From NCBI GenBank assembly GCA_036346275.1, contig CM070728.1:24204723-24268722 (forward strand): a stretch of DNA of 64,000 nucleotides. Direction: 5' to 3'. The notes below the pieces were generated by a model, which was given only the letters and a program-made list of their open reading frames with translations, was not told where the DNA came from and ran no database searches. Below are positions 13,146 through 24,740 of this stretch, piece by piece. The stretch comes from Otatea glauca. Lineage: Eukaryota; Streptophyta; Magnoliopsida; Poales; Poaceae. Within the stretch, counting starts at the first letter, position 1. Each line of letters starts with the position of its first letter. Position numbers and translations under genes: made by a program.

Positions 13146-14360
13146 AATGGTATAGTGTGAGCTAGCAGCACTCTTATTGAAAAGAAGGTAAAAGGGTGTT
13201 AATGTTTTTATGTGACATTATTGGATGGCATGCATCATGCGTAACCACTTAATTAAATATAGAACAAACTTCTCCGTGGAGAGAACCTAGAAGAGATATA
13301 TATAGCCAGAGTCTAACAACGAAGAAATAATCGTGTCATGTACTGTTGCTTGCAGCGATACATGCATTGATATGAAATTGCACAATTATACACAAGATTG
13401 AGATTTAATGCAACTAATATTCTCCTAATGTACAACACCATTAAAATTTTAGTTTAGTACTTAGATATAATGATTTTTGGAGGAGTGGTTGAATGGTTAG
13501 GTAGACGAGAAAACTAAATTCTTTTTTTCCGTACGTTTACTTCTGATGTTTAAACTCAACTAGTCATCTTGCAATTTGGAGGTTCAAATAAATCAACATC
13601 TCATTGTTGGTGTGGATTATATATGTCGTGTTTGCGTTCTTATGTACGTGCTTGAAAATGTCAACTTGACTCCATCCAACTTACAAGATACAAAGTAAAC
13701 GTAATTAACTTACTTGTTAATATACATCTCTTCCAAATTTACAATGCAGAAATTTCTTTTTAGAAGGATGACAGGGGGTCACAGTCCATTTCATTAAGAT
13801 CGAGCAATATAAAAGCCGTGGACCGGACGCCGGCTACGAGCACCAGGAAAACAAATACTGTAGTTGGTACGACAGAAAATTAACCAACAACAGAAATCAC
13901 ACAGACAACAGCAATGAGCGGGGCGTTTGCTATAGTAAAGGTTAAAAGGCGTAACCCTACCAATAGCCATCATGATCATCTAGCTAGATGCCAAACTCCT
14001 TTTTTTTTTTTTGCATTCCAGAAATTAGAAGTCGATGCATGTGTATTAGTGAATGTTGATTTGGCCTTCGCAGGCTTCAAGAACCTCCTATTAGAGAAGC
14101 CGGTTCAGACAATAGTTTGTCCCTTAGCTCTTGTTAATAACAGGATAATGCAATTTGATTTAAATATATATATATACAGCTAGCTCAAGATCAAGTCCAT
14201 ACCATGCACATATGGTGTGGATTGAATCACCTTTAATTAGAAGCAGGGCAACTTGTTGATTGATGATCTGATCATAGTTTATGCTCCCACCATATGTATG
14301 CAGCATCTTCGAAATAAACGAAACGGAACTAGTCTGCGCTTACGCGGTTAAGTGACGTGA
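13146..14360. other. AT-rich intergenic sequence
   Basis: No supported gene. A stretch at about 13750-13870 ('gacagggggtcacagtcc' and following text) resembles dispersed repeat tails seen in grass genomes, but the ends are undefined. Confidence 0.4.
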
Positions 14361-14361
14361 C

Positions 14362-14460
14362 AAAAACACCAATGGCTTAACTACCCTAGTAGTTCGTATC
14401 TACGTATAGCTTAGGTAGCTTTACCTCGATGCATAGAGCCATCAGTCTATAAATAAGTTA
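14362..14460 (+). promoter_or_regulatory. Candidate core promoter upstream of a hairpin
   Basis: A canonical TATA box TATAAATA lies at 14448-14455, with a CCAAT motif near 14369 and a GACGTGAC (ACGT-core) motif just before it. The hairpin starts about 98 nt downstream of the TATA box. The motifs are seen directly; transcription is inferred. Confidence 0.4.
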
Positions 14461-14552
14461 GCCGCTGCCTTAACGATGCATAACAATTATATTCGAGCAT
14501 ATCTTTCGTTCGATCAGTTGGTTCTTGCATAGTATATTCAGCAAACCGCCGA

Positions 14553-14643
14553 CGACCTCGACACCCTGGTGTTCATCTCAATCACCACCGTCATCACCAC
14601 TATCATGGTGGTGATCGAGATGAACACCGGAGCGTCAAGGTCG
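14553..14643 (+). ncRNA. 91-nt near-perfect hairpin, candidate small-RNA precursor
   Basis: Two 37-nt arms (14553-14589 and 14607-14643) are inverted copies with about four mismatches and one possible G:U pair, separated by a 17-nt loop. The block is GC-rich inside AT-rich DNA and follows a TATA box by about 100 nt. It could be a MIRNA-like precursor, an inverted duplication of an unknown gene fragment, or a transposon foldback. No known miRNA is recognised. Confidence 0.4.
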
Positions 14644-14689
14644 GACGCCATAACCAGCTGCCCGACGCCTTTACGTAATTAAGCTCACC

Positions 14690-15370
14690 TTTAGGCTTTT
14701 GGGTCGATTTGATGGTATGTAAAATTTAGTGTAGTGTAAGAACCTGTGGTCTGAAATTTGAGACCCCCCCAGTGACTGATCTTTTTTTCTTAAAGTGTAA
14801 ATTATTATTTTTTTGAACTATGCATTGGATTAAAACCAGAATCAAACGCATACATATCAACTAGAAAATTAACTTATATTTAACAAGAAATTAAGCAACT
14901 TATAAATAGCAAAACTGGAAAAATAATTGTGGCCCGCATCAGCTTAATTAATGGTGTCTAGACGCGATGGAAGTGTTGAAGTACCAATGAATATATTCGA
15001 GCTTGCCATTCTTTAATAGCTTAAGATTTTAGGTGAATTAGCTTGTCCATAATATTCAATACTAGTGGGTACGTATGAGATCACAGCAAATTTATCTCAC
15101 AATAGGCAAATTGATCATTGATAAGTGGGTGCCAAGAGGCCATTCTAAGTCTTGTGAGAGAGTGGAACCTCCGAACTCGGAATGCCAAATGAAGTAAGAT
15201 CTAGACCCATTTGAAAGGTTCAATTAGTTTGTAATTGAAAGGTTCATCCATCACTTGAAACATTTCAATTTCGTATTGAAAGTTGCAAATTCCAGGTGGA
15301 ACTTTTCCTCTTATAAGATAGAGAAGAAAGTAGTGCAAGGCCACAAATGAATCGTGGACACAACTGATCT
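14690..15370 (+). repeat. Dispersed repeat, copy 1 (partner at 24740-25400)
   Basis: The text 'gtagtgtaag', then 'gagtgttgaagta'-like (here 'gaagtgttgaagta') and 'agcttaag', then a block rich in 'gaaaggtt', occurs in the same order at 24740-25400. Both copies are plus-oriented. The 'gtgttgaagta...agcttaag' part recurs alone near 29590-29680 and resembles retrotransposon LTR ends. No boundaries or target duplication were resolved. Confidence 0.55.
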
Positions 15371-15600
15371 ATTTATAGATAGAAGTATTACACGTTAGAG
15401 AATGATTCAAACGCGTGTATTTACAGCAACCAACAGAACGTGAGAAAAGAAGTGGGAGTGAGCGAGTACCCGGTAGTGCGGATCTGCTATACGAGCAGTT
15501 ACAACAGAAAAACAGAAGCATCAATACTAAAGGGCTGAGATTGACTAAATCAAATATAATTTTGACACGCTTCATCAATCTCAGCCAGAATGAGTTATAT

Positions 15601-17061
15601 TCAGATTATACCGAATCTCTTTGAACGCCCCTGTGCTAAAGGTTTTGTGAACACGTCTGCAACTTGGTCCACTGACGAGATGAACCTCACATCAAGAGCC
15701 TTGGATGCAACTTGCTCTTTGACGAAGTGAAAATCTATCTCAATGTGCTTTGTTCGAGCATGAAACACCGGGTTTGCTGTCAAGTATGTCACACCTAAGT
15801 TGTCGCACCACAGTACTGGAGCTCTAGCCTGAAAAATGCCCATTTCGTTCAGTAAAAACTGCAACCAGATGAGTTTAGCAGTGGCATTAGCGAGAGCTTT
15901 GCACTCTGCTTCTGTACTTGAATGCGACACCATAGGTTGCTTGCGTGCACTCCAGGATAACAAGCTGGATCCTAGATAGACTGCAATCAAATTGAGCAGT
16001 GATCGTTAATGCAGCCTGCCCAATCTGCATCTGAGAAAGCGCTCAGTAGTGTAGAGTTTGACTTCTGAATGTTGAGCCCAAATGTGATAGTTCCTTTGAC
16101 ATATCACAAGATTCTTTTAACTGCCTAATGGAGAGTTGTAGGAGCTTGAAGGAATTGACACACCTTATTGACTACAAAGGAGATATCTGGTCTTGTTAAT
16201 GTGAGATACTAAAGTCCTCCTACAGTGTTTCGGTACAAGAAAATATCCTCATTCTTCGGAAGTGTTCCCTGTTGTTTCGATAGTTTTTCTATACTGGACA
16301 TTGGTGTTGCCATTGAGTTGCAGTTTGTCATGTTCACTTTCTTCAGAAGGTCAGACACATACTTCTTTTGAGTAAGAGCAAGTCCCCTTTCAGTGTGGAC
16401 TGCTTCAATACCCAAGTAGTGAAGCTTGCCTAGATCTTTAATAGCAAAATTACTCTTTAACTGACATATGAGCTTGTTGACTAAACTTGCATTGGAAATC
16501 ACTATGATAATATATCATCTACATTTATGAGGATGTAGATGGTGACTTCTGGCTTCTTGAGCACAAACAGAGAGGTGTCAGTTTTACGTGCAATAAATCC
16601 CTACTTTTGAGGCTTGTTACTCAGCTTGGCAAACCACACTCGAGGTGCTTGTTTAAGACCATACAGGGCCTTATCAAGTTTGCAGATGAACTTTGGATAC
16701 TTTGTGTGCTCATATCCAGGTAGCTTTTTTTTCACCGAGCATATCCAGGTAATTATCTCATGAAAACATCTTCTTGCAACTCTCCATGAAGAAAAGCATT
16801 TTGGATGTCTATTTGTCTCAATTCCCAACCTTGAGAGACAGCTATTGAGAGTATGAGACGACTGGTTGTGGGCTTAATGACTAGGCTAAACATATCACCG
16901 TAATCAATCCCATATCGTTGTTTGAAGCTCTTTGCAATCAGCCAAGCCTTATACCTCTCAATAGTTCCATTCGATTTCTCTTTGACCTTGAAGACTACCT
17001 CCACAGAAGGCACAAAACTTGATTGATTGCAAATAAAGACTGGTTCCTCCACAGAAGGCAC
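15601..17061 (-). pseudogene. Ty1/copia reverse transcriptase-RNase H remnant
   Basis: Minus-strand frames read in pol order from high to low coordinate. First comes RT text with KVKEKSNGTIERYKAW and DIQNAFLHGEL (about 16800-17000). The RT block KALYGLKQAPRVWF follows (about 16640-16680), then KDLGKLHYLGIE (about 16410-16440). Last is an RNase H region with HSSTEAECKALA, HIEIDFHFV and DVFTKPLA (15630-15930). Stops and frameshifts separate the segments, so no full polyprotein is possible. RT before RNase H, and the motifs, are typical of copia. Gag, integrase and clear LTRs are missing; flanking 15370-15600 may be LTR debris. Confidence 0.85.
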
Positions 17062-17260
17062 AAAACTTGATTGATTGCAAATGGATCTTCAAGGTCAAAG
17101 AGAAATTGAATGAATACTTGGTTCCTCCACGGAAGGCACAAAACTTGATTGATTGCAAATGGGTCTTCAAGGTCAAAGAGAAATCGGATGGAACTATTGG
17201 GAGGTATAAGGCTCGGTTGGTTGCAAAGGGGCTTCAAACAGCGATATGGGATTGCAATTG
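16985..17260. repeat. Head-to-head inverted and tandem copies of copia RT start
   Basis: Left of about 16995 the copia RT start reads on the minus strand, and to the right the same region reads on the plus strand (DCKWVFKVKEKSDGTIG at about 17151-17201). A 35-bp unit beginning 'cctccacagaaggcac' occurs three times (about 16999, 17046, 17124). This is an inverted junction with partial tandem copies, as template switching or end-joining would leave. Confidence 0.7.
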
Positions 17261-17459
17261 ATGGTACTCTCCACCTCAGTCAGATTGCATAGTTCGTCTT
17301 TTGTGTTTCAGAAGTAGTTCAACATGCCTCTGAAACTGCAAGAATACTTCCTCTACATCTGACCTCCATGCATGTGTATGATGATTTGACCTCCATGCAT
17401 CTTGTTGGTGAAACATAAGATTGACTGAAGCTTTGACAAAACATGTAACTTTGTTGTAA

Positions 17460-17487
17460 ATACCGTTGGAAGCACTTCCAACGGTAT
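17460..17487. repeat. Perfect 13-bp palindrome
   Basis: ATACCGTTGGAAG and CTTCCAACGGTAT are separated by CA. No element boundary could be tied to it. Confidence 0.6.
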
Positions 17488-17846
17488 TGCGTTGGATAGT
17501 AGCTCTCAAGAAACTAATGGACCTTCTGATTACAACTATCATGTATATGTTGTCATTTTTGCATGGTAGTACTTTCAAAGAAGAATATTCTATTAAATAT
17601 TGTGATTACCAAAAACACCATGGAGCTTCTCAAAACTGAAAAAAAAATTGTAGTCTCTGTAGTATCTTATGAGTGATTCATGGGAAATTGTGGTTTTCAA
17701 ATACTGTCGTGTGGAAGTGTTGTAGGATCCAAACATGCTAGTGTTTTTTATGTGGAAACAGATCCTCTGCCTTTGCTCATTAAAGGCAGAGAGCAATGCC
17801 TTTACACCATTTTGATTCATCCGATCAGACGATGGATAATTCAGGG

Positions 17847-18125
17847 TCCTATTTGAAGGGCTTTTATTCAGTGTTAGCTTTTGAAAAGCCAGTAAATCTC
17901 CTAAATAACTCAGCTTTTAAGCGGTTTTTGGTATAAGCTAGAAGTTATATATAACTAGCAAAAGCTAAAAGCTGAAAGCTGGGCTGAACTTACTTTTGCA
18001 GCTTATTACTAAGAAAAATTAGCTATTTATCAAATGATCTATTATAAAAAGCTATGGCTACTTTTCAGCTTAAAAAGTCAAAAGTAGTTTTCCAGAAAAG
18101 TTAGAGTTCCCAGACAAATCCCAGA
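17847..18125. mobile_element. Degenerate MITE rich in AAGCTNNNAGCTT text
   Basis: The left end 'cagggtcctatttgaaggg' and the right end, which reads 'gggatttgtctgg' on the other strand, look like decayed terminal inverted repeats. The interior has many 'aaaagctgaaagctg'-type inverted motifs typical of short grass MITEs. The family and target duplication are not determined. Confidence 0.4.
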
Positions 18126-18334
18126 TCGCCTGCTGTAGTAAGCACGCCATAGTAAAACATCCACGGTGATGAACAAGAAATTTGGCACGATACAATAAAA
18201 AATACAGATAGCTACAATGTTTTGAGGTTATGTGCTTGCTTTCGCGCCTGTCACCTCTGTGTTCGTTGAAGAATGGCAGACGGACACGACCAGTATTCAG
18301 ATATGGCCAATTGGCCATGCATTAGTAGGAGCGA

Positions 18335-18545
18335 AAACTGGTTAGATTTTATCCGCCGGATCTAGATCTGGTCGGGATCGAATTCAAGATGGAATTTAGA
18401 TATCCGATCGGATCCAGGACCAGATCTGAATAATTGAATCCGGATATCAGATCGAATTCAGAGCATGCAGTATCCGAAAAATATGAGTCAGGACCCAGAT
18501 AACGGATAAAGACCTATTCGGATATTTAGATGAGACCTGGCCCAG
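18335..18545. repeat. hAT-like non-autonomous fragment rich in 'ggatatccg'
   Basis: Repeated 'ggatccgg', 'atatccga' and 'ggatattt' text ends in 'cctggcccagccca'. A similar composition with a clear TAGGGGTGAAAA-type end is found at 31955-32145. Boundaries are uncertain. Confidence 0.35.
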
Positions 18546-18599
18546 CCCATAGCCACCTGTGTGTGGAAAGACGGGAAGTGGGTGCCATTCGCCATATCT

Positions 18600-18880
18600 C
18601 CCTCGGCTCATCGGCTGAGCATCTTTGCCCCAAGTCAAGTGCCTCCATTCGCCCTCTGGATGCGCCTCCCCCGCCTGAGTGCCTCCTCTAGGCCGAGCAC
18701 CTCCGCCCCTGCGGCCACGTCTTCGCCCAAGGGTCTTCCTCAACCCCTGCAGCCGCGCCTTTGCCTGAGGTTCTCCCTCCGTCGAAGTGCCTCCCCCTGG
18801 CCGAGCAACTCCGTCGGAGAGCCTCCCCCTACCGAGCGTCTCTCACCTTTTGGCGATCCGAACCTGACGGAGAATTATGC
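18600..18880. repeat. GC-rich degenerate repeat block
   Basis: Imperfect units of the type 'gagtgcctcc' / 'gagcacctccgcc' repeat through 280 bp. The long plus frame (18561-18974) over it is only Pro/Ser/Arg low-complexity and is not called a gene. Confidence 0.45.
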
Positions 18881-18934
18881 GAATTTGTTTCCCTCTTTTG
18901 ATACATTATGGATTGCACGGTTTTATCCAACAAT

Positions 18935-19195
18935 CTCTGTGATATCTACTGATATTACAGACGGTTTTATCTAGAAACCGTCTGTGATATATGCAGATAT
19001 TCACATATGGTTTTACCCACCAACCGTCTGTGATATTGCATTACCATAGACGATTTTTACTGAAACCAGTAAACTTTGATTAGATTTAACACAAACGGTT
19101 TTTAAAACCCATATGTGATTAGATTTGACACAAACGGTTTTTAAAACCCATCTGTGATGAGGCGTCTAATATAGTCCTTTTTGTAGCAGCTATAC
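18935..19195. repeat. CACTA-like subterminal array with possible terminus
   Basis: Five or more alternating units ('acagacggttttatct', 'aaaccgtctgtgat', 'aaacggtttttaaaaccc') are followed by 'agtcctttttgtagcag', which on the minus strand reads like a CACTA-type end (CTACAAAAAGGACT). This is the same motif family as the arrays at 9080 and 11890. Confidence 0.55.
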
Positions 19196-19236
19196 GATAT
19201 TAAAATGACTAGATTAGCCTAAATTATTATCACTAA

Positions 19237-21315
19237 TGTAACATCCCAAAATTAAAATATTATTTTATTGTTATTTGTGCATTTAGTGATTTTTTTGGAT
19301 TTATTGGATTTTTCTGGGATTTATTTGAATTTATTATAAATTAAGTATATTGGCCTTTTGTGGAAACTAATTATTTATAGATAAAATTAATATAAAGTTT
19401 GGCTAAAAATATTTTATTTGAGTTCAAAATGTCTCAAAGTATTTTTGAGATTTTTCTTGATTTTTTTTTTATATTTTATCTGCTCTAAACTAATTAGTTT
19501 ATTTAATGGAATTATTTTAAAAGAAAAGCTCGACCTATCTCGGGAAGTTACCATCCTCACGCCACATGTGTGGATGGAGTTTCGGCCGTTGGATGGCAAT
19601 CGCAGGGCCATTTTCATCCGAGCAAGAGGGAGTGTTTTCTACCGTCGGATTTGGATCAAGTGATCATGATCAAGATGTAACGGCTCAGGACTCCACCGAA
19701 TCTCAATAGTTGGAAAGTTATGCGTGTGCGGTTAGGATATGAACACCCAATGAGATCTTGGTTGTTGCTGCAGACACGTGGACGGCGCCCCTTCATCGTC
19801 TTTGCATGACCATGACGGACTCTGTCACGAGTTCATCTTCGCACCGCCATGGACTCTGTAATTGATTCACGCAGATCACGGGTGATTGGCGCTATATAAG
19901 GAGCGCACCAGCTGCGCAAAGCCCTAAGAGATCAAAACCCTAAGTCTGCCAAGGGAGTTGCATCGCCGTTTTGTGGGATTTTGCGAAGAACGCCGAGCGC
20001 CGCCGCAAGGAGGAAAGTGCCGATTCGTCGCCGTCAAGCCGCTGCGAAGCCCGAGACCTAGCGCATCCAGTTCGCCATCGTCCAGAGCATCTCGTGTGCA
20101 CCCTTGTTCTGTCAGAGAGCCACTGAAGAGGAAGATCACTGTGAGACCCGACCGCCGTCGAAGAAGAAATGTCATCGCTGCCGCACCGTGCTCCAAAGAT
20201 GAATCTGACCGCGTCACTAGATCCACGAGGTCAAGATACGCCCGTAGGTACCAACTTTCACCGTCGGCAACGAGTCAATCTTGCAAGCCTTTGACTTGAG
20301 TCAATCATGCAACCACATGTCTGATATGGGACAACTTAGCTGATTAATTTATAATGTCTTAGCTTTAGTACTACTAGTGGTAGGTATGAGGCCTTGATTG
20401 TGGTAACAAGTCCCTTCACGGATTAACTCACATGGCGCAAGAGGGAGGCCCTGGATGTGATAATCAGTCCCACCAGTGTTGAAACCTTAGCTAGTAGTAC
20501 TGGGTTAAGGCAGAGCATTGTAAAAACTTTGTTATAATCACTCGTCTTTGTGGTGTATGGTTGTATCATGTGAGGAAAGTGCATAATCTCTGTAGAGTGT
20601 AAATCTATTCGGATAGCCGTGCTCGCGGTATTGAGCATAACTTAGGAATTACAGTCAAGAGTTAGTTTTTAGTTAAATGGAAACTTGGTTGGGATGGCTG
20701 GTTGCCATTGGAGGTTGGAAACTTGACTTAGAATTGAAAACTTGGTTTACTTGGGAAATGCTAAAATTACTATTTATTATTATTTATTTTACTGTCTTTA
20801 CAATCTATTTATTGTACTTGTACATAAATGATGCTTTATTGCAAAATAGTCATGATAGCCTTTTCCTTTGGAATAAGCTTTGCATATAGTTATATAGAAA
20901 TGTATTTGTGCACAACTTGTTGAATGTTTTCAAGTACTCACCCTTGCCAACAACCACAATCAACAGTTGAGGAGTCTACACCTTTGTTGAAGGAGGAGTA
21001 CTAGGTAGACACGAGTAATTAGGGTTCGAGCCTTGTCAGTTACCGGTGGTAAACTGATGGGTAGTCTATGTCTTCTATTTTTCGTTACATTTGTCTTAGT
21101 TTTTATTTCAAGTCTAGCTTTGCGTGGCTTATCAATGTAAGTTCGTCATAATATCATACACTTAGTTATATTCAATAAATGGAGTCTTATTATTATTATT
21201 ATCATCGTTGTGTATGATGTGATATTTACCAATGTTGAGCTTATGTGCACTAGCGTGATCTTGAACTAGTGCAGTAAACACAGAGGGTCCGAATTGGTGA
21301 ATCTGAGTCCCGACA
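19237..21315 (+). mobile_element. Solo LTR D, long TGTAACATCCC-type family
   Basis: It starts TGTAACATCCC and ends GTCCCGACA, with the 5-bp duplication ACTAA at 19232-19236 and 21316-21320. The length is 2079 bp. It contains a GC-rich part (19940-20290) and the 3' stem GCACTAG (21247-21253) / CTAGTGC (21266-21272). The stretches '...acatggcgcaag...' and 'gtagagtgtaaatctattcgg' closely match the inverted copy at 44301-47397. Confidence 0.9.
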
Positions 21316-21320
21316 ACTAA

Positions 21321-21739
21321 GCACTATTTTCAATGTATACATGTAGAGAATCCTCAGTAAAGTAAATATAGATATTTATTAGGGGTATAGAGGGAACATC
21401 ACAGTAATGTTGCATTAAAATATAAAATATTCTTTATATTTATGGATAAAAACATTAAATAAATACGCCTTATAAATTTAGACGAAGAGAGTATGTGTGT
21501 GTGCGCGAGCGCTTTCCAGTTCTACAATACGTACCTTCTAATTGTTGAAGCTTACCTTTACACTTTTAGATCAACTAGACAATGTAGCGCGCTACGCTGC
21601 GCCATTGTGTATAGGACCAGTAACAGCGAGTCGAATATCCATCATTGAGAGTAGCCGTGGTGGCACTTCGATTGTAAGGCAAAAGCATATACGGAAAAAT
21701 AAGATGTAGATGAATGTTGGAAAGGACATAGCAAGACAC
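21321..21739. other. Intergenic sequence
   Basis: There is a short GT-rich stretch near 21493 and a 'cgctacgctgcgcca' motif at 21589 that recurs at 25560-25580. Nothing else is recognised. Confidence 0.4.
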
Positions 21740-21746
21740 AAGAAAT

Positions 21747-22576
21747 ATGCTATATTTTAAGCTGCACATGGTTGGACTCAATCATAGGCTAGGAATCGTA
21801 AAATTTGTCGAAGATGATGTGTCAACTCAGAATCATCATGGCCGTCTTGATCCTGAAGTGGTTGTCAAGAGCATAAGCAGACTCCCTCCTAAAGCTGAAG
21901 TAGGAGTTCCACCTTATCTGTATGATGCTTACTTCTCAATTGAATCTGTTGTGGAATTAGGATGGGTTGCTGGTGAGGAAGGAAACAACAAAAGAACTGA
22001 TGAAACGGTGAGCAATGAAGGGATAGATTCAATGAACAGAAAACAAAAAAGATAGAAGAATGGAAAAGACTCCAAAGCAGAAGACATAAGCAAGATTGAG
22101 GAAACCAAAGGGAAACAAGTAGCTGATACAACAATGGGACTAAATATGGAAGAAATGGAACAGATAGCCAAGGATAGGATAATTGCAAAAAAACATTTTT
22201 GGCAGATGAAGAAGTTCATAACAAAGTTAATGAAGATCTTACGCAAAATATGGAGGTCGGTGAGAAAGGAGGCTAGGCTAGTTGTTCAGACTATGCTGGA
22301 ATGAAACATATGAATGATCAAGATAATAATTTGGACATATTTAAGTTCGCTGCTATTGAAGAGAGAGATCAGGCTGATACTTAGGAGTTTGTGGACTTTG
22401 TGACTCACATTGGGGTAGTGTTGTTTGATAACAGCCAAGAACCATCTGATAAAAGTGTGAAGGACAAGAAGCTGCAACCATGGTTGCAGTGGAAACGATC
22501 GAGATGGACCCCTACTCCCGCGTCACAGCCAAAACTAAGAGCAAAAGGCGGGCTAATCTACAGGCCCGCAATATAG
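21747..22576 (+). pseudogene. Unrecognised interrupted reading frames
   Basis: Two plus-strand frames (21747-22055 and 22391-22576), with lysine/glutamate-rich text between them (about 22060-22280) in changing frames, look like decayed coding DNA rather than random sequence. One segment ends in a stretch like KDKKLQPWLQWKRSRWTPTP. A non-LTR retrotransposon ORF1 tail is possible, but no diagnostic zinc knuckle or endonuclease motif is seen, so no function is assigned. Confidence 0.3.
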
Positions 22577-22579
22577 AAA

Positions 22580-23169
22580 CAAAAATCAACATTCCTCGGC
22601 CCATAAGAATAGGTACTCAATAGATGTTATTTTTCTTCTAGAATATTAACTCAAGAGCATGACCATTGGCTTTGCATCGAAATTGTCTAAAATAGTTGTA
22701 GAATCAATGTAATGACATGTTAGTAATGACACAAGAAAACAATCAGCATAAAATAACTTGAGAACACTGTCATCTGAAACTTCTAGGGGATCTAAACTGT
22801 GAATAGAAGTCTATAGCAATAATGAGGAAGCAAGATCTTTGAACCGGTATACAACCTCCAATGGCTTCACTTTTTCATGTATAATCTTTCTAAGCCATCA
22901 ATTACAGAACCAACAGCAGCCAGAGGCATCTGTGTCTGTATAGAGCCAAGTGAAGGTAAAAAATCATTCAGTTGTTGAGCTGTAATGCTCCACCTGCCAT
23001 TAGAGGAAACTATGAAAATTTCAAGGACTCAACAACAGGCTCGTATAAGAGTTCATAGACCTAAACATGAGTGCAAAATGATATTTACCCTGATAATACA
23101 CATGATGTAAATTAAGCTCACAACATGTACCAATACATGATTCATCAGGCGGAAGCATATCTCTTACCA
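22580..23169. other. Sequence downstream of the EH pseudogene
   Basis: It may contain further decayed minus-strand exons of the EH-domain pseudogene (for example around 22890-23000), but no segment could be assigned. Confidence 0.3.
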
Positions 23170-24030
23170 TTATCTTCTGTGTGAACTCTCTTTAACATGG
23201 CCTTTGATCTCTGAAAAGAAATCATTCATCGCAAAATCATAGTGAGAGGTGGAAAATGTGTTCCGATTACAAGTTGTAGATAAAAATAGACTTATGGCAG
23301 GCAGTTCATAGAGATCCTCAATCACAAGAGGATCCAAGCTACTCAGGTCTGCAAGAACCACCACAAAATATCTAGTTCATACAGCCAAATACAATTGACC
23401 TCACAGGACAAAAAAAAGGGAAAGCAGATGTAGCTCAGTTTACCTTCACGCTTCAGACTGTCCTGCGTGATCTTATTCCCCGACTGCACCAGAGCCATGA
23501 GCTGTGGCCTGCAATTTGGAATAGACCCAATAATCAGTAACGCACAAGCACATCCGCATCTTTCCTTACCAGCAGCACAAGCTATGACTGATGCATAAAC
23601 ACGACATGAGATGAGAGGGGAAAGGAATGGAGCATACACGCATCGCTGTGACGAACTCGATGAAGCCGAGGAACCCCTACCGTTTGGAATCTGTGATCGG
23701 CCAGTCCTTGGATCCACACAGATCCGCCAAAAACAAAGGGACTTGGGTGGCGACGGGCAGGTAGCCGGCTCACCTACTTGAAAACGGCGTGGTAGAGGCT
23801 GGACATGGTGAAGAGACTGGTGTCATCGACGGCAGTGATGCAACCATCCCCATCTGCAGTGAGCCTGCCGGAGAAAGAAGTGAACACAAGGGTTCTAGGA
23901 TTTTGGGGGTGGTTCGGGTGCGGGAGCGAGACGAAGACCTACCTGGGTCGGTGAGGGAGAAGCAGCTGGCGTAGATCTTGTGGTGCTCCTTGGAGCAGCC
24001 CACGTCTGCGGCGGATCACGCTACCTCCAT
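23170..24030 (-). pseudogene. EH-domain (EPS15-homology) protein pseudogene
   Basis: Reading minus, an ATG at 24028-24030 is followed after four codons by TGA. The same frame then gives SKEHHKIYASCFSLTDP to a donor at 23942. The next exon (23774-23853) joins in phase to give an EF-hand-like loop (DGDGCITAVDD) and runs to ...HAVFK, then TAG at the exon end. A further segment (about 23633-23740) reads DSKR, stop, then GFLGFIEFVTAM. Another (about 23444-23509) reads MALVQSGNKITQDSLK, and another (about 23240-23349) reads DLSSLDPLVIEDLYELP. The order and motifs match the N-terminal EH domain of plant EHD endocytic proteins, whose GTPase part is absent. Three in-frame stops, plus a frame change in the third segment, argue for a pseudogene. 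The exon pattern suggests a duplicated genomic copy rather than a retrocopy. Confidence 0.65.
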
Positions 24031-24740
24031 CTCCGATCTCCCTCGTCGTGGCAGCGGACGATGGATTTACAGCGCAAGAGACAATGCCGCTACCTCCGTT
24101 CGATCCTGACTCCCCTGCGGTTAATCCACCTCACAGACGCCGAAGTCAGAGGGAGAGCACCGGCGGAGCGCGCGAGGCGGGAGATGGAAGAAGCGGCGGA
24201 GGGCACGAACCAGGGAAGCGGGCGAGGGTGCGTGGCAGAGCGGCGAGTTGGCAGGCGGAGTGACGCAGGGAACCGGCGGAGCTCCAAGAGGGCAACAGCC
24301 GGAGTGAGCGAGACGGGGAGAAGAAGCGAATCGATGGAGCCCGGACGAAGAACCTGGAAAAGAGGTTGACGCCATGGCCGGAGGGATCTGGTTGGAGGCG
24401 GAGCCAAAGAAAGAGAGAGAGGGTCGCAGGAGGCGAGCGGGGCACACCGACAGAGGGCGCAGGGGACAGGGTGCGCTAGGAGAGGCTGGGAGCGGAACTT
24501 GCGAGGGACGGAGCACGCGAGGAAGCACGGGGGATGAGCGGGGTGAGAAACTGAGAATCGATGACGCGCAAAGAACCAGCGAGAGGAAATGCTCAAGGGT
24601 TGAGACTCGAGAGGCTGGCGAGGCGCAACGCGCGGGGTGATGTGATTGGATACGTAGGACACCGAAGGACCGCACGGCGATTGGCTGAAACGGCAGCTAC
24701 GCCGACGTGGCGCTGCTGGTTGCGCGCGGATTCTTCCCGG
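24031..24740. other. GC-rich former 5' flank, no gene supported
   Basis: About 600 bp of GC-rich, purine-biased sequence is open in several frames on both strands (for example 24090-24869 minus). The translations are Arg/Ser/Pro low-complexity with no domain. It is probably the old promoter/CpG-rich flank of the EH pseudogene. Confidence 0.4.

Noticed and set aside
18561..18974. Plus-strand Pro/Ser-rich frame
   Set aside because: It lies over a degenerate GC-rich repeat and runs into CACTA-like text.
12096..19195. A single CACTA element of about 7 kb between 'actacaaaag' and 'ctttttgtag'
   Set aside because: The left end lacks inward subterminal repeats, no 3-bp target duplication was established, and no transposase text was found between.
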